Positions 1 to 9,821 are shown, counted from the first letter of the stretch. The stretch is DNA of 64,000 nucleotides from Tissierella praeacuta_A (GCF_040396155.1 NZ_JBEBOY010000009.1:1-64000); one strand, 5' to 3'. Numbers and translations: made by a program. The notes: a model not told the origin generated them from the sequence alone.

Positions 1-90
1 TTATTGTATCGTGTTAAACTTTTTGTGTCCATACTTATATACTAACACCAACATAATATTAGTGAGAAAAAATAACAGATAGAGTTTGAT

Positions 91-151
91 AATCTCCCCT
101 TAAGGTAGATAAATGAAATAAAAAGGCGTTTAAACTTAAGGGGAGATTTTT
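91..151. terminator. Long hairpin, probable terminator
   Basis: Two perfectly complementary 14-nt arms (91-104 and 135-148) enclose a 30-nt loop and are followed by a short T run. The loop is large for an intrinsic terminator, but the position upstream of the serS promoter suits termination of a gene left of the window. Confidence 0.55.
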
Positions 152-204
152 ATGTGAAAAAATTTAAGTATACAATATAATTTTCTAATTAGTGTTTTTT
201 ATCC

Positions 205-232
205 TTGACAAATATGAATATTATGCTATAAT
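205..232 (+). promoter_or_regulatory. Sigma-A-type promoter of the serS leader
   Basis: TTGACA (205-210), a 16-nt spacer and TATAAT (227-232) preceded by TG as in an extended -10. It lies just upstream of the T-box RNA, so the leader and serS are very likely transcribed from here. Confidence 0.8.
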
Positions 233-250
233 ATCTATAATTAAATATTT

Positions 251-431
251 GGCGAAGATGGGAAATAGTAAATACGTAGCTTTTTTAGAGAGTCAATGGA
301 TGGTGAAAATTGATAAAGTAAAATATTGAATCCGACCCTGAGCTAATAGATTTCGAGTGAGCCTTTTGGCTAACTAGGGTGGCAACGCGGGAATACTCTC
401 GTCCCTATTATTAGGGATTGAGAGTTTTTTT
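251..431 (+). promoter_or_regulatory. T-box leader (serine-type) with terminator
   Basis: The conserved T-box core AGGGTGGCAACGCGG (376-390) precedes a terminator with two stem blocks (395-400 with 420-425, and 402-407 with 412-417) and a run of T at 426-431. A candidate specifier UCC (331-333) follows the stem I region and matches the downstream serS. In this family, uncharged tRNA pairs with specifier and T-box bulge and stabilises an antiterminator, so serS should be induced by serine starvation. The specifier assignment is inferred from context, not from a full fold. Confidence 0.88.
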
Positions 432-508
432 ATGACCTAACACAACGAACGCCAAATTCATACGAGCAAAGCGAGTAAATGAATTTGTGCAGTGAGACTA
501 CGGAAAAT
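432..508 (+). repeat. Structured leader repeat, copy 1
   Basis: This element lies between the T-box terminator and serS. A 20-nt sequence at 432-451 recurs exactly at 507-526. Inside, arms CAAATTCAT (453-461) and ATGAATTTG (479-487) form a hairpin, followed by a GAGACTACGGAAAAT-like tail. Copy 2 keeps the layout with a different stem sequence. Confidence 0.55.
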
Positions 509-640
509 GACCTAACACAACGAACGATAGGTCCTAAGGGACACCACTGAATTATACCCTACGGGGTAGATAGAGGTTGTGAGCTTTAGTAGGTCAAACG
601 CAATTTAATGTGGAATTTATCATTGGGAGTGTCCATTGGG

Positions 641-690
641 ACCAAATCTACGTGAGCAAATAGATTTGTGTTTTGATACTGTGGAAAATT
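641..690 (+). repeat. Structured leader repeat, copy 2
   Basis: Arms CAAATCTA (643-650) and TAGATTTG (661-668) enclose a GTGAGCAAA loop, followed by a GATACTGTGGAAAAT tail. Compared with copy 1 both arms changed together, which preserves pairing. It ends just before the serS ribosome site at 691-698. Confidence 0.55.
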
Positions 691-706
691 TAAGGAGGTT
701 AAAGAT

Positions 707-1981
707 ATGTTAGATATTAGAAGAATTAGAGCCAATAAAGATGAAGTAATAAAAGCTTTACAGAAAAGAAAAGGAGATTATCCAATTAGTAAAGTTCTTG
801 AATTAGATGAAAAAAGAAGAGCTATTCTTGTAGAAGTAGAAGAAATGAAAGCAAAACAAAATCTAGCATCAAAGGAAGTGCCAAAACTAAAAAAAGAAGG
901 AAAAGACGCTTCTCATATATTTGCTGAAATGAAAGAACTATCAGAAAAGGTAAAGGGATTAGATGTTGAAGTGAAGGGAATAGATGAAGAATTAAGAAAT
1001 ACTTTACTTCAAATACCAAATACTCCCCATGAATCTGTACCAGAAGGAAAAGATGATGCTGATAATATAGAAATAAGAAAATTTGGAGAGCCAAAGAAAT
1101 TTGAATTTAAAGCAAAGGCACATTGGGATATAGGTACAGACTTAAATATCTTAGACTTTGAAAATGCTACTAAGATTACAGGAGCCAGATTTACAGTATT
1201 TAGAGGATTAGGTGCAAGATTAGAAAGAGCTATCACTCAATTTATGCTTGATTTACACACAGGAGAGCATAATTATACAGAAATGGCAACACCATTTATG
1301 GTAAACAGAGATAGTATGATAGGAACAGGACAATTGCCAAAATTTGAAGACGATATGTTCCATTTACCTAGTAAAGACTATTTCCTTGTGCCAACTGCTG
1401 AAGTTCCACTTACAAACTTACAAAGAGATAATATATTAAATGGAAAAGATTTACCAATATATTATACGGCTTATACACCTTGTTTTAGACAGGAAGCAGG
1501 AGCAGCAGGCAGAGATACAAGAGGACTTATAAGAAATCATCAATTTGATAAAGTAGAATTAGTTAAATTTGTAGCTCCTGAGACTTCATATGATGAGTTA
1601 GAAAAATTAACTAATAATGCAGAAGAAGTGCTAAAACGATTGGGATTATCATATAGAGTAGTAGCTCTTTGTGGTGGAGATTTAGGTTTTTCATCTGCAA
1701 AAACTTATGATATTGAAGTATGGATGCCATCCTATGGCAGATATGTAGAAATTTCAAGCTGTAGTAATTTTGAAGATTTCCAAGCTAGACGTGCAAATAT
1801 TAGATATAGAAAAGAGGATACAGGAAAAGTTGAATTTGCCCATACTTTAAATGGTTCAGGTTTAGCAGTAGGAAGAACTTTTGCTGCTATAATCGAAAAT
1901 TATCAACAGGAAGACGGTACAGTAATCATTCCAGAAGTATTAAGACCATATATGGGTGGATTAGAGAGAATTAAAAAATAA
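707..1981 (+). CDS. serS: Serine--tRNA ligase
   Basis: Cytoplasmic class II aminoacyl-tRNA synthetase that charges tRNA-Ser with serine, and tRNA-Sec where present. The 424-aa length is normal for the family. Residues ~1-105 form the Lys/Glu-rich coiled-coil arm that grips the long variable arm of tRNA-Ser. The catalytic domain shows motif 2 (CFRQEAG, then GLIRNHQFDKVE) and motif 3 (GLAVGRTFAAIIENYQ). The ATG follows AAGGAGG at 692-698 with good spacing. The T-box leader upstream supports serine-responsive control. It appears to be a single-gene unit, because the next gene is separated by an AT-rich inverted repeat and has its own ribosome site. Confidence 0.97.
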   Translation: MLDIRRIRANKDEVIKALQKRKGDYPISKVLELDEKRRAILVEVEEMKAKQNLASKEVPKLKKEGKDASHIFAEMKELSEKVKGLDVEVKGIDEELRNTLLQIPNTPHESVPEGKDDADNIEIRKFGEPKKFEFKAKAHWDIGTDLNILDFENATKITGARFTVFRGLGARLERAITQFMLDLHTGEHNYTEMATPFMVNRDSMIGTGQLPKFEDDMFHLPSKDYFLVPTAEVPLTNLQRDNILNGKDLPIYYTAYTPCFRQEAGAAGRDTRGLIRNHQFDKVELVKFVAPETSYDELEKLTNNAEEVLKRLGLSYRVVALCGGDLGFSSAKTYDIEVWMPSYGRYVEISSCSNFEDFQARRANIRYRKEDTGKVEFAHTLNGSGLAVGRTFAAIIENYQQEDGTVIIPEVLRPYMGGLERIKK

Positions 1982-1983
1982 AT

Positions 1984-2048
1984 AGTCAATAGTGAATAGT
2001 TAATAGTGAAGAGTGAGAGAATAAAAATAATGGTCACTTTTCACTATT
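1984..2048. repeat. AATAGTGA-type inverted low-complexity repeat
   Basis: Iterated AGTGAATAGTTAATAGTGA-like units (1987-2016) face their complement TCACTTTTCACTATT (2034-2048) and can form a long imperfect hairpin. It separates serS from the peptidase gene and could act as a weak terminator. Similar iterated units are common between clostridial genes. Confidence 0.5.
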
Positions 2049-2073
2049 AGTTATTAAAACTGGGAGGTTAGGG

Positions 2074-3576
2074 ATGAAAAATTTTAAAAGATTACCTACA
2101 GTACTATTGTTAACTATTATATTAACTTTAGCAGGTTGTAAACAGGGGACACCAATAAATGCAGATTCTATTATAATTAAAAATCTTAATGGAATTAATG
2201 AATCTAAGATAAGTGAATATAGGATTGATGTAGATTTAGATACTGAAAACATGACATATAAAGGAAAACAAACAGTATCCTATGTAAATAACACAGATAT
2301 AGATTTGGATTCTATTTATTTTCATTTATATCCAAATGCTTTTAAATCCTTAGAAACAGCACCAATATTATTTGATATAAGTAATGGAATGGAAGCCTCA
2401 AGCTATGAACCTGGCTATATAGAAATTGAAAAAGTAAGCAATGAAGGAAATAACTTAAAATGGAATATAGACGAAGAGAAAGATACGATACTTAATGTTA
2501 AACTTGACAAACCATTGGAAAAGGGCAAAAATATACAGTTATATCTGGAATATACAGTAAAGTTACCTACTACTGAGGACAGATTTGGATATCATGATAA
2601 AGGTATAAATTGTGGGAACTGGTATCCTATAGTCTGTGTATATGATAAAAAAGGTTGGAATCTAGACCCGTATTATAAAGTGGGAGATCCTTTTTATAGT
2701 GATGTTTCCGATTATAAGGTTTCAATAACAACTCCTAAAGAAATTATAGTAGCTACTAGCGGAAGAATCATATCAGAAACAGAAAAGGGAAATAAAAAGA
2801 CCTATAAAATTGAAGGGCAGCTAATAAGAGATTTTGCTTGGGCAGCTAGTAAGGACTTTGTAGTAAAGGAAAAAAAGGTAGAAGATACAATAATCAAAGT
2901 TTATTCTATAAAAGATGATTCTAAACTTATAGATGAAACTTTAAAAGCAGGAGAAAATTCTATTAAAACATTTAATAAGATTTTCGGTAAATATCCTTAT
3001 GGTTGGTATTCCATAGTAAATACAGAGTTTCCATCTGGTATGGAATATCCTGGTATGGTCCTTATATCCAATGATTATTTTCATAAACATTTAATAGATA
3101 TATTAGAGAAAGTAATAGTACATGAAACAGCCCATCAATGGTGGTATGGACTTGTAGGGAATAATCAAGTAGATGAGGCCTGGCTCGATGAGGGTTTAGC
3201 TACTTATTCAGAAGTAATATATATGAATGAAGTCCATGGAAAAGATGAGGGAGATAAATATTACAATGAAAATATAAGATTAGGGTATGAATATTCAGTC
3301 CAGTATTTAAGTGATAACGAAGTTGTCAATAAACCTTTATCAGAATTTGCAGGATGGATTGATTATGGGCCTTTGGTATATTCTAGGGCTGCAATGTTTA
3401 TAGATAGGATAAAAGAAGACTTTGGTGAAGAAGTATTATATAAAATATTAAGCAGCTACTATGATAAATATAAATTTCATATAGCTACAACAGAAGATTT
3501 CATTAAGGTCTGTGAGGAGGTAACTAATACCTCATTTAGTCAATTGGCTAATGAATATTTAAATGGAAATAAATAA
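2074..3576 (+). CDS. M1-family metallopeptidase lipoprotein
   Basis: Predicted zinc aminopeptidase of the M1 (gluzincin) family, anchored outside the membrane. A signal peptide ends in lipobox LAGC (~residues 19-22). The zinc site is HETAHQWW (His350, Glu351, His354) with the third ligand Glu373 in LDEGLATY, the exact HExxH-x18-E spacing. The exopeptidase loop reads GMEYPG rather than the textbook GAMEN. At 500 aa it is short for M1 because it lacks the large C-terminal ERAP1-like domain, as in other bacterial M1 lipoproteins. An AGGTTAGGG-type ribosome site precedes the ATG. It probably trims extracellular peptides; the substrate is unknown. Confidence 0.9.
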   Translation: MKNFKRLPTVLLLTIILTLAGCKQGTPINADSIIIKNLNGINESKISEYRIDVDLDTENMTYKGKQTVSYVNNTDIDLDSIYFHLYPNAFKSLETAPILFDISNGMEASSYEPGYIEIEKVSNEGNNLKWNIDEEKDTILNVKLDKPLEKGKNIQLYLEYTVKLPTTEDRFGYHDKGINCGNWYPIVCVYDKKGWNLDPYYKVGDPFYSDVSDYKVSITTPKEIIVATSGRIISETEKGNKKTYKIEGQLIRDFAWAASKDFVVKEKKVEDTIIKVYSIKDDSKLIDETLKAGENSIKTFNKIFGKYPYGWYSIVNTEFPSGMEYPGMVLISNDYFHKHLIDILEKVIVHETAHQWWYGLVGNNQVDEAWLDEGLATYSEVIYMNEVHGKDEGDKYYNENIRLGYEYSVQYLSDNEVVNKPLSEFAGWIDYGPLVYSRAAMFIDRIKEDFGEEVLYKILSSYYDKYKFHIATTEDFIKVCEEVTNTSFSQLANEYLNGNK

Positions 3577-3581
3577 AGATG

Positions 3582-3613
3582 AAAGCAGAGAACTTTTAAG
3601 TTCTCTGCTTTTA
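3582..3613. terminator. Bidirectional intrinsic terminator
   Basis: 13-bp perfect stem (3583-3595 with 3598-3610) with a 2-nt loop, flanked by T on the + side and A on the other. It sits between the convergent peptidase gene (+) and the small Cys-rich gene (-) and can serve both. Confidence 0.88.
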
Positions 3614-3614
3614 T

Positions 3615-3722
3615 CTATCTTCCACAGCCGAAGTCAAGACCTCCACAGAATAGAATTACTAAAATTAAAAAGAAGAATAACAAACTTGAATCGTTTCCAC
3701 AACAACCCCTACGTTCACCCAT
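3615..3722 (-). CDS. 35-aa Cys/Gly-rich small membrane protein
   Basis: Small gene read on the minus strand from ATG at 3722 to TAG at 3615. The product has a charged Cys-rich N-terminus (MGERRGCCGND), one hydrophobic segment (SLLFFFLILVILF) and a Gly/Cys tail (CGGLDFGCGR). A strong GGAGG lies 6 nt before the ATG and a shared hairpin terminator lies directly downstream, so this looks like a complete transcription unit. The layout resembles the tiny YjcZ-like spore or coat-associated proteins of Firmicutes, but the family assignment is by appearance only. Function unknown. Confidence 0.72.
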   Translation of the reverse strand: MGERRGCCGNDSSLLFFFLILVILFCGGLDFGCGR

Positions 3723-3836
3723 TCTAATCCTCCTTATAAAAATGTATTAAATATTCCAGCAATATTTTTTGGAATATCTAATACATTATATAAATAAGAC
3801 AATAAATTTGTTACAATATAATGGGAGGGATCTTGA

Positions 3837-5057
3837 TTGGAAAAAATATTATCTGCATTACTAATGATATTAATTATTATAAACTCTTCAATATCCTATG
3901 GTGAAGATATAGTTGGAAATGGAGTTCTTAATATAAAACAGAATTTAAGATCTTATATTTTGGCAGACTTTGAAACAGGTGAAATATTAGAAGGATACAA
4001 TGTAGACGAGGTAATTGAAATGGCAAGTATTTCAAAGCTAATGTCCTATTTAGTAATCATGGATGAAGTATCAAAAAGAAATATTTCTTTAAATGATATT
4101 GTAATTATAGATAATGATACTACTAGAATAAAAGGTTCTAGTTTTAATTTAGAAGTTGGAGAGAAATTCACACTAAAGGAGCTTATAGAAGCCTCTATAG
4201 TAGTATCTGGTAATGATGCTACATATGCATTAGCAAAATATATTGCAGGAACTGAAGAAGATTTTGTAAAAATGATGAATCAAAAAGCAAAGGAATTGGG
4301 ATTTGAAAACGCAAGATTTTATAATTCCACAGGACTTCCAATAAAGGATAGGGATATACAAAACAAAATGAGCACTAGAGAAATATACAGATTAACTCAG
4401 CATATAATAAAGAATTATCCAGAGATTCTAGATATATCTAGAATTAGGTCAATAGAAGTAATTAGCAGAGATTATTTTCAACGAAATACAAATCCTTTGC
4501 TTAATGAAATCGAAGGAATAGATGGGTTAAAAACAGGTTTTACAAATAAAGCAGGGTATTGTTACGTATCTACTCTCAATATAAAGGGTAAGGACTCAGA
4601 AACAAAGGATTTACGACTTATAGCCATAGTAATGGGGGTTAAGTCATTGGAAAAAAGAAACATATTAAGTAAGATTTTAGTTGAATATGGAATTAATAAT
4701 TATTCCAATAAAATATTTTTAAATGAAGAATTACCTTTAAAGACGTTAAAAATTCCAAATTCAGATATAGAAGAAGTAGGAGCTTTTGCTGAAAAAGGAT
4801 TTTCCAAACTAATAAAAAATGATGAAGATATTGAGGTTAATCTAGATATAGATGGAGATATAAACTTGCCAATAGCCAAGGATACAAAGATAGGTAAAGC
4901 CATAGTGACAAAAGAAGGAGAAGTAATTTTTGAATCAGATATTTTAATCAAGGAAGATGTAAATAAGGCTAAATGGTATATGTTAGTCGGTAGGTTTTTT
5001 CATAAAATATTTAATATGATTGGAGGATTTTTTGTTGGAGATCCAGTATCAATTTAA
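3837..5057 (+). CDS. D-alanyl-D-alanine carboxypeptidase (DacF/PBP5 type)
   Basis: Serine DD-peptidase that removes the terminal D-Ala from peptidoglycan stem peptides outside the membrane. An N-terminal signal peptide (~residues 1-22) precedes the S11 catalytic domain. That domain carries all three motifs: SxxK (Ser64-Ile-Ser-Lys67), SGN (124-126) and KTG (232-234). A C-terminal beta domain of PBP5-C type and a hydrophobic/amphipathic end (FFHKIFNMIGGFFVG) fit membrane anchoring. The start is TTG at 3837, 6 nt after GGGAGGGA. In Firmicutes such paralogues are often sporulation-linked (dacF, dacB), but nothing here fixes the timing. It is flanked by its own hairpin downstream. Confidence 0.92.
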   Translation: MEKILSALLMILIIINSSISYGEDIVGNGVLNIKQNLRSYILADFETGEILEGYNVDEVIEMASISKLMSYLVIMDEVSKRNISLNDIVIIDNDTTRIKGSSFNLEVGEKFTLKELIEASIVVSGNDATYALAKYIAGTEEDFVKMMNQKAKELGFENARFYNSTGLPIKDRDIQNKMSTREIYRLTQHIIKNYPEILDISRIRSIEVISRDYFQRNTNPLLNEIEGIDGLKTGFTNKAGYCYVSTLNIKGKDSETKDLRLIAIVMGVKSLEKRNILSKILVEYGINNYSNKIFLNEELPLKTLKIPNSDIEEVGAFAEKGFSKLIKNDEDIEVNLDIDGDINLPIAKDTKIGKAIVTKEGEVIFESDILIKEDVNKAKWYMLVGRFFHKIFNMIGGFFVGDPVSI

Positions 5058-5161
5058 TCTCTGAATTACTAAAATTAGAAATCCTTATTTTAGATTGTTT
5101 ATTTATAATAGGTTGAAAACTACTTTTATGAGATATATTTTAATATTTGGAACTTATAGTG

Positions 5162-5197
5162 TTATACCACCACTATCTTATGATAGTGGTGGTATAA
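5162..5197. terminator. 16-bp perfect hairpin
   Basis: Arms 5162-5177 and 5182-5197 are perfectly complementary around a TTAT loop. The following T run is short (TTT). It most likely ends the carboxypeptidase transcript. Confidence 0.75.
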
Positions 5198-5265
5198 TTT
5201 ATGGGAATTATCCCTTAGTATATTGAAGATATCAATAGAGATAGATTTATTATAAAATAGTTTAA

Positions 5266-5295
5266 TTGTAATATTTTTATAATAAGTTATATAAT
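5266..5295 (+). promoter_or_regulatory. Candidate promoter for the methyltransferase/antiporter pair
   Basis: TTGTAA (5266-5271), an 18-nt spacer and TATAAT (5290-5295), about 65 bp before the GTG start at 5361. The -35 is imperfect. Confidence 0.45.
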
Positions 5296-5360
5296 GATTT
5301 TAGGTTTGAACTTGTGAATTAATTATCATAATCTATTTTATATTTAGGAAGGAGATTTAA

Positions 5361-6431
<1,071 letters not shown>

Positions 6432-6455
6432 CTTAAATTAAGGAGGCCATTAAAT

Positions 6456-7820
6456 ATGGAAAATCTAAATAAGAAAAGAGGGAATTGCGTAGCTTTATTA
6501 CCTTTCCTTGTATTTGTATTTGTATATTTGATTTCTGGTATTATACTACAACTTAAAGGAGTTGATATGGCATTTTATCAGTTTCCAGCTCCAATTGCAG
6601 CAGGTATAGGAATAATATTTGCTTTTATCTTAACCAAAGGTTCATTAGATGAAAAATTTGATGTATTCATTAAAGGCTGTGGTGATGAAAATATAATAAT
6701 TATGTGTATTATATATTTATTAGCAGGAGCTTTTTCTACGGTTTCTAGTGCTATGGGTGGTGTGGAATCTGCAGTAAATTTAGGTCTTACTTTAATACCT
6801 GCTAAGCTTATTACAGTGGGAATATTTATAATAGCTGCATTTATTTCTATTTCAACAGGAACATCAGTGGGTACTATTTTAGCTATAGGACCTATAGCTG
6901 TTCAATTAGCAGAAAAAGCAGGATTAAATTTACCTTTAGTATTAGGTGCATTAGTTGGGGGAGCTATGTTTGGAGATAATTTATCTATTATATCTGATAC
7001 AACTATAGCTGCGACTAGGACTCAAGGTGTATCTATGAAAGATAAGTTTAGGGCTAATATTGGTTTTGCTTTACCAGCAGCTTTGGTTACAATTGTTCTT
7101 TTATTCATATTTGGAAAACCAGTAGCCATACCTCAAAGTGAAAAACATGTATTTAATATAATCAAAATAATACCATATGTATTTGTGTTAATAGCTGCCA
7201 TAGCAGGAGTAAATGTATTTGTAGTTTTAACTGGGGGAATTATTATATCAGGAGCTATAGGCCTTAGTTATGGAAGTTTTAATGGATTGGAATTTGTTCA
7301 ACAAATATATTCAGGATTTACAGGAATGATTGATATATTTTTATTATCTTTATTAACTGGCGGTTTGGCCAATATGGTAACAAACGGTGGAGGACTTGAT
7401 TGGCTATTATATAGAATAAATAGAAGAGTAAAAGGCAAAAAATCTGCTGAATTAGGTATAAGTGCATTAGTATCTCTTGTAGATGCAGCTACTGCTAACA
7501 ATACAGTTTCTATAATTGTAAGTGGACAATTAGCAAAGGAATTATCTAAAGATCATAATGTGGACCCAAGAAAAACTGCTTCACTTTTAGATGCTTTTTC
7601 ATGTGTAATGCAAGGGTTAATACCTTATGGTGCCCAATTATTAATAGCAGGAAGTTTTACTAATGGATTAGTAAGCCCTGTTGAAATAGTGCCATATATA
7701 TGGTATTGCTTCGTATTAGTTGTATTTGCTATATTATCCATATTGACTCCTTTTGGAAATGGATATTTAACAAAGAATCCTTGGGATTTTGCAAAGAATA
7801 AACCTGTAAAAGAAATGTAA
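6456..7820 (+). CDS. NhaC-family Na+/H+ antiporter
   Basis: 454-aa integral membrane protein with about eleven hydrophobic segments. It shows NhaC-family features: ISTGTSVGTILAIGP (~residues 128-142), a GGAMFGDNLSIISDTT block (~167-182) and a second polar intramembrane stretch LVDAATANNTVSII near 340-355. Family members exchange Na+ for H+ or, in some branches, swap organic acids such as malate/lactate. AGGAGG precedes the ATG. Pairing with the MtaA-like gene suggests it may move an ion or small organic substrate tied to that methyl-transfer reaction, which is inference. A hairpin follows at 7846-7881. Confidence 0.88.
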   Translation: MENLNKKRGNCVALLPFLVFVFVYLISGIILQLKGVDMAFYQFPAPIAAGIGIIFAFILTKGSLDEKFDVFIKGCGDENIIIMCIIYLLAGAFSTVSSAMGGVESAVNLGLTLIPAKLITVGIFIIAAFISISTGTSVGTILAIGPIAVQLAEKAGLNLPLVLGALVGGAMFGDNLSIISDTTIAATRTQGVSMKDKFRANIGFALPAALVTIVLLFIFGKPVAIPQSEKHVFNIIKIIPYVFVLIAAIAGVNVFVVLTGGIIISGAIGLSYGSFNGLEFVQQIYSGFTGMIDIFLLSLLTGGLANMVTNGGGLDWLLYRINRRVKGKKSAELGISALVSLVDAATANNTVSIIVSGQLAKELSKDHNVDPRKTASLLDAFSCVMQGLIPYGAQLLIAGSFTNGLVSPVEIVPYIWYCFVLVVFAILSILTPFGNGYLTKNPWDFAKNKPVKEM

Positions 7821-7845
7821 AGTAAGAGATATAGACAATGAAATT

Positions 7846-7881
7846 AAGAAAGCTATAACCCATATAGGGTGTAGCTTTCTT
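7846..7881 (+). terminator. Hairpin after the antiporter gene
   Basis: Outer arms AAGAAAGCTA (7846-7855) and TAGCTTTCTT (7872-7881) with an inner CCC/GGG pairing. The T tract is poor (TGTATATA), so it may be a weak terminator. Confidence 0.6.
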
Positions 7882-7943
7882 GTATATATAAAATCTGATT
7901 TGACATTAGTCACAAACTGTTGTAAAATATACTGGTAAACTAT

Positions 7944-8020
7944 GCACTCGTAGCTCAGTAGGATAGAGCGGCGCCCTCCTAAGGCGTAGGCCGGGGGTTC
8001 GATTCCTCTCGAGTGCACCA
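7944..8020 (+). tRNA. tRNA-Arg (anticodon CCT)
   Basis: A full cloverleaf can be drawn: acceptor GCACTCG/CGAGTGC, D arm GCTC/GAGC, anticodon stem GCGCC/GGCGT with loop CTCCTAA, T arm with TTCGATT loop, encoded CCA. The anticodon CCT (7978-7980) reads AGG. A terminator follows directly. Confidence 0.97.
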
Positions 8021-8025
8021 AAAGG

Positions 8026-8073
8026 ATCATGTTGAAGAAGATATGTTACATACCTTCTTCAACATGATTTTTT
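8026..8073 (+). terminator. Intrinsic terminator of tRNA-Arg
   Basis: 15-bp perfect stem (8026-8040 with 8054-8068) followed by a run of six T. Confidence 0.92.
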
Positions 8074-8142
8074 ATGTTATACTGAAAGAATATAATCGTA
8101 TTAGAAATAGATAAACAAGGATTTGAGAGGAGAGTTAAAAAT

Positions 8143-8784
8143 ATGAAGATAAAAAATATATTTTTTGCTATTCTATTGGGGTTAGGAGCAATTGTCATTG
8201 GTGCAATTTTACTTTTACATTTTTCCTTTGCTCCAACATCAGATGCTAAGAGAAATTTAAGTTTTGCAGATGTAGAATTATTTGTAGAAATACCAGATGG
8301 CTCGCATGTAGACCCGATTATTCGCACTTATGATTTAGACAAATATCAATCCTTTACTGAAAAAGAACAAAGTAAAATAGAAGAAGAGACCATGGGAAAA
8401 ATAGAGGGAGATATTCCTTGCGTCTATTTAGATGGTGATGAAGAAAGCCTGAAAATTTCTTTTATGAAAGATGGAGTAAAAACAGAACCTGATAATATTC
8501 CTGAAATTAAATTGATTGCGTATCCATCTCATTTTGAAGATAAAGATCCTGAGAGAGTGATTAATGATAAGCTTTTAAAGAATGAAAATGGAGAATATTT
8601 TTATACTCTTTATCGATATCGGACACAATATGAAAGATATTTTTTAGAAACCAATTCCCTTCAATTGAATTATGAGATAAGTGGGAAAAAATATATTTCT
8701 ATTTTCTCTTTTCATACTTCAACCTCAGATGCAGATTTTTTTAAAAATGAAACATTACAAGAACCTATTCCTGCGGAAAAATAA
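8143..8784 (+). CDS. Membrane-anchored hypothetical protein
   Basis: 213-aa protein not recognised as a known family. One N-terminal transmembrane helix or uncleaved signal (~residues 5-27, ILLGLGAIVIGAILLLHF) is followed by a soluble, acidic extracytoplasmic domain rich in Asp/Glu/Lys with no cysteine-rich or enzymatic motif visible. GAGAGGAG lies 9-10 nt before the ATG, and it is a free-standing gene between tRNA-Arg and a strong terminator (8837-8880). It may be a surface-exposed structural or regulatory protein; no function is proposed. Confidence 0.75.
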   Translation: MKIKNIFFAILLGLGAIVIGAILLLHFSFAPTSDAKRNLSFADVELFVEIPDGSHVDPIIRTYDLDKYQSFTEKEQSKIEEETMGKIEGDIPCVYLDGDEESLKISFMKDGVKTEPDNIPEIKLIAYPSHFEDKDPERVINDKLLKNENGEYFYTLYRYRTQYERYFLETNSLQLNYEISGKKYISIFSFHTSTSDADFFKNETLQEPIPAEK

Positions 8785-8836
8785 AGCTTGATTTAGTATT
8801 TAAAAAATCAATTTTATATATTTTTTATGCAGTAAG

Positions 8837-8880
8837 ATTCCCCTGAGTCCTGTATGAATAAGGGACTTAGGGGAATTTTT
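8837..8880 (+). terminator. Intrinsic terminator
   Basis: A 14-bp, GC-containing stem (8837-8850 with 8862-8875; ATTCCCCTGAGTCC versus GGGACTTAGGGGAAT) is followed by TTTTT. Confidence 0.9.
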
Positions 8881-8964
8881 AGATTTAATCCTTTGTACTA
8901 AAGGATATTTGCTTTTAATTATCCTTCACTTTTGATTATAATTTACTCTGCAGTATGGAATTTG

Positions 8965-9544
8965 TTAATTTTGTTGGGCAGCTGGAACCATGGCTTGAGC
9001 GTATTCCAGACCAAGACCATATGCTCCTCCATATTCTGTAACAACAGAAGTAACTGCTTGATAAGTGTCCTTATTTGCCCAGTCACGTTGCATTTCTAGT
9101 AAAGCTGCCTGCACAGGCATCTGCAACAACATATACGTCATAGCCGTCTTCCATAGCGCTAAGTGCAAGTAGCGCAACACAGACTTCGGTCCTAAGACCT
9201 GCTAAGAGAAGCTTCTTTCTGTTGGTTTGCTCCACAGATTTTTTAAAATTCATATCTTCCCATGCATTTAGTATTGTTCAATCGATTGGAATAATGTCTG
9301 GGAAAACTGATTGTATACGGTTAATTAAAGGACTCGAAAATTTTTGAGCTTCTACAGTTGATAGTATGATTGGTATGTTTAATGCTTGAGCTGTCTTTGC
9401 AAGCTCTGCTGCTGCATTTAATACTATATTTCGTGAGGTGCTTTCTATACCAAAGAACATCTGTGGTTCATGATCAATCATGCATATCGTAACTTGTTCA
9501 GGATCTAATAGAGAATTTTGATATGCTCTCATTGCTTTACTCAT
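8965..9544 (-). pseudogene. Decayed YcaC-like isochorismatase-family hydrolase
   Basis: Read from 9544 leftward, it begins with a cysteine-hydrolase N-terminus (MIDHEPQMFF with the catalytic Asp, then IILSTVEAQKFSSP). An in-frame TGA follows at the family motif IDR-x-x-x-NAWED: the Arg codon has become stop. The same frame continues with NAWEDMNFKKSV and the nucleophile region LLLAGLRTEVCVALL. After VADACAG the frame jumps to LLEMQRDWANKDTYQAV, losing the segment of roughly 25 residues that normally follows (GTS-x-EAH...). So there is at least one nonsense mutation and one frameshifting deletion. No good ribosome site precedes the ATG. A functional homologue would hydrolyse an unknown amide or isochorismate-like substrate. 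Confidence 0.85.
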
Positions 9545-9771
9545 TTTTAACTTTTATATTTAGTTGTTCACATAAAATCTTATGTTTATGCAAGAGTTAA
9601 TTAACTTGGCATGTAACGGAAGGATAAGTATTTTCTTTAACCTAATATCAGATATCAGAAAAACTTACAGAGAGAAATCTATTAGGATTTTTTAGTATTT
9701 TATAGTAAAATGTATTTTACATGCTATAGATTTATAATCGTTGTAAATATTAATTAATAAAACTAAAATAT

Positions 9772-9780
9772 TGATATAAT
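9772..9780 (+). promoter_or_regulatory. Extended -10 promoter element
   Basis: TGATATAAT, an extended -10 element, about 40 bp before the TPR gene start. No convincing -35 is seen. Confidence 0.45.
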
Positions 9781-9821
9781 TTCGATTGCATGAGTATTTG
9801 CGACTAAGGAGGATGGCAACA

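Larger units (their letters stand above)
5058..5360. other. Intergenic region with hairpin and promoter
   Basis: 303 bp without a gene. It holds the strong hairpin at 5162-5197 and a candidate promoter at 5266-5295; otherwise only AT-rich sequence is seen. No riboswitch motif was recognised although the next gene is corrinoid-related. Confidence 0.6.

Noticed and set aside
3817..3822. TATAAT as promoter of the DD-carboxypeptidase gene
   Set aside because: It touches the ribosome site, which would make the transcript lack a usable leader, and no -35 is positioned.
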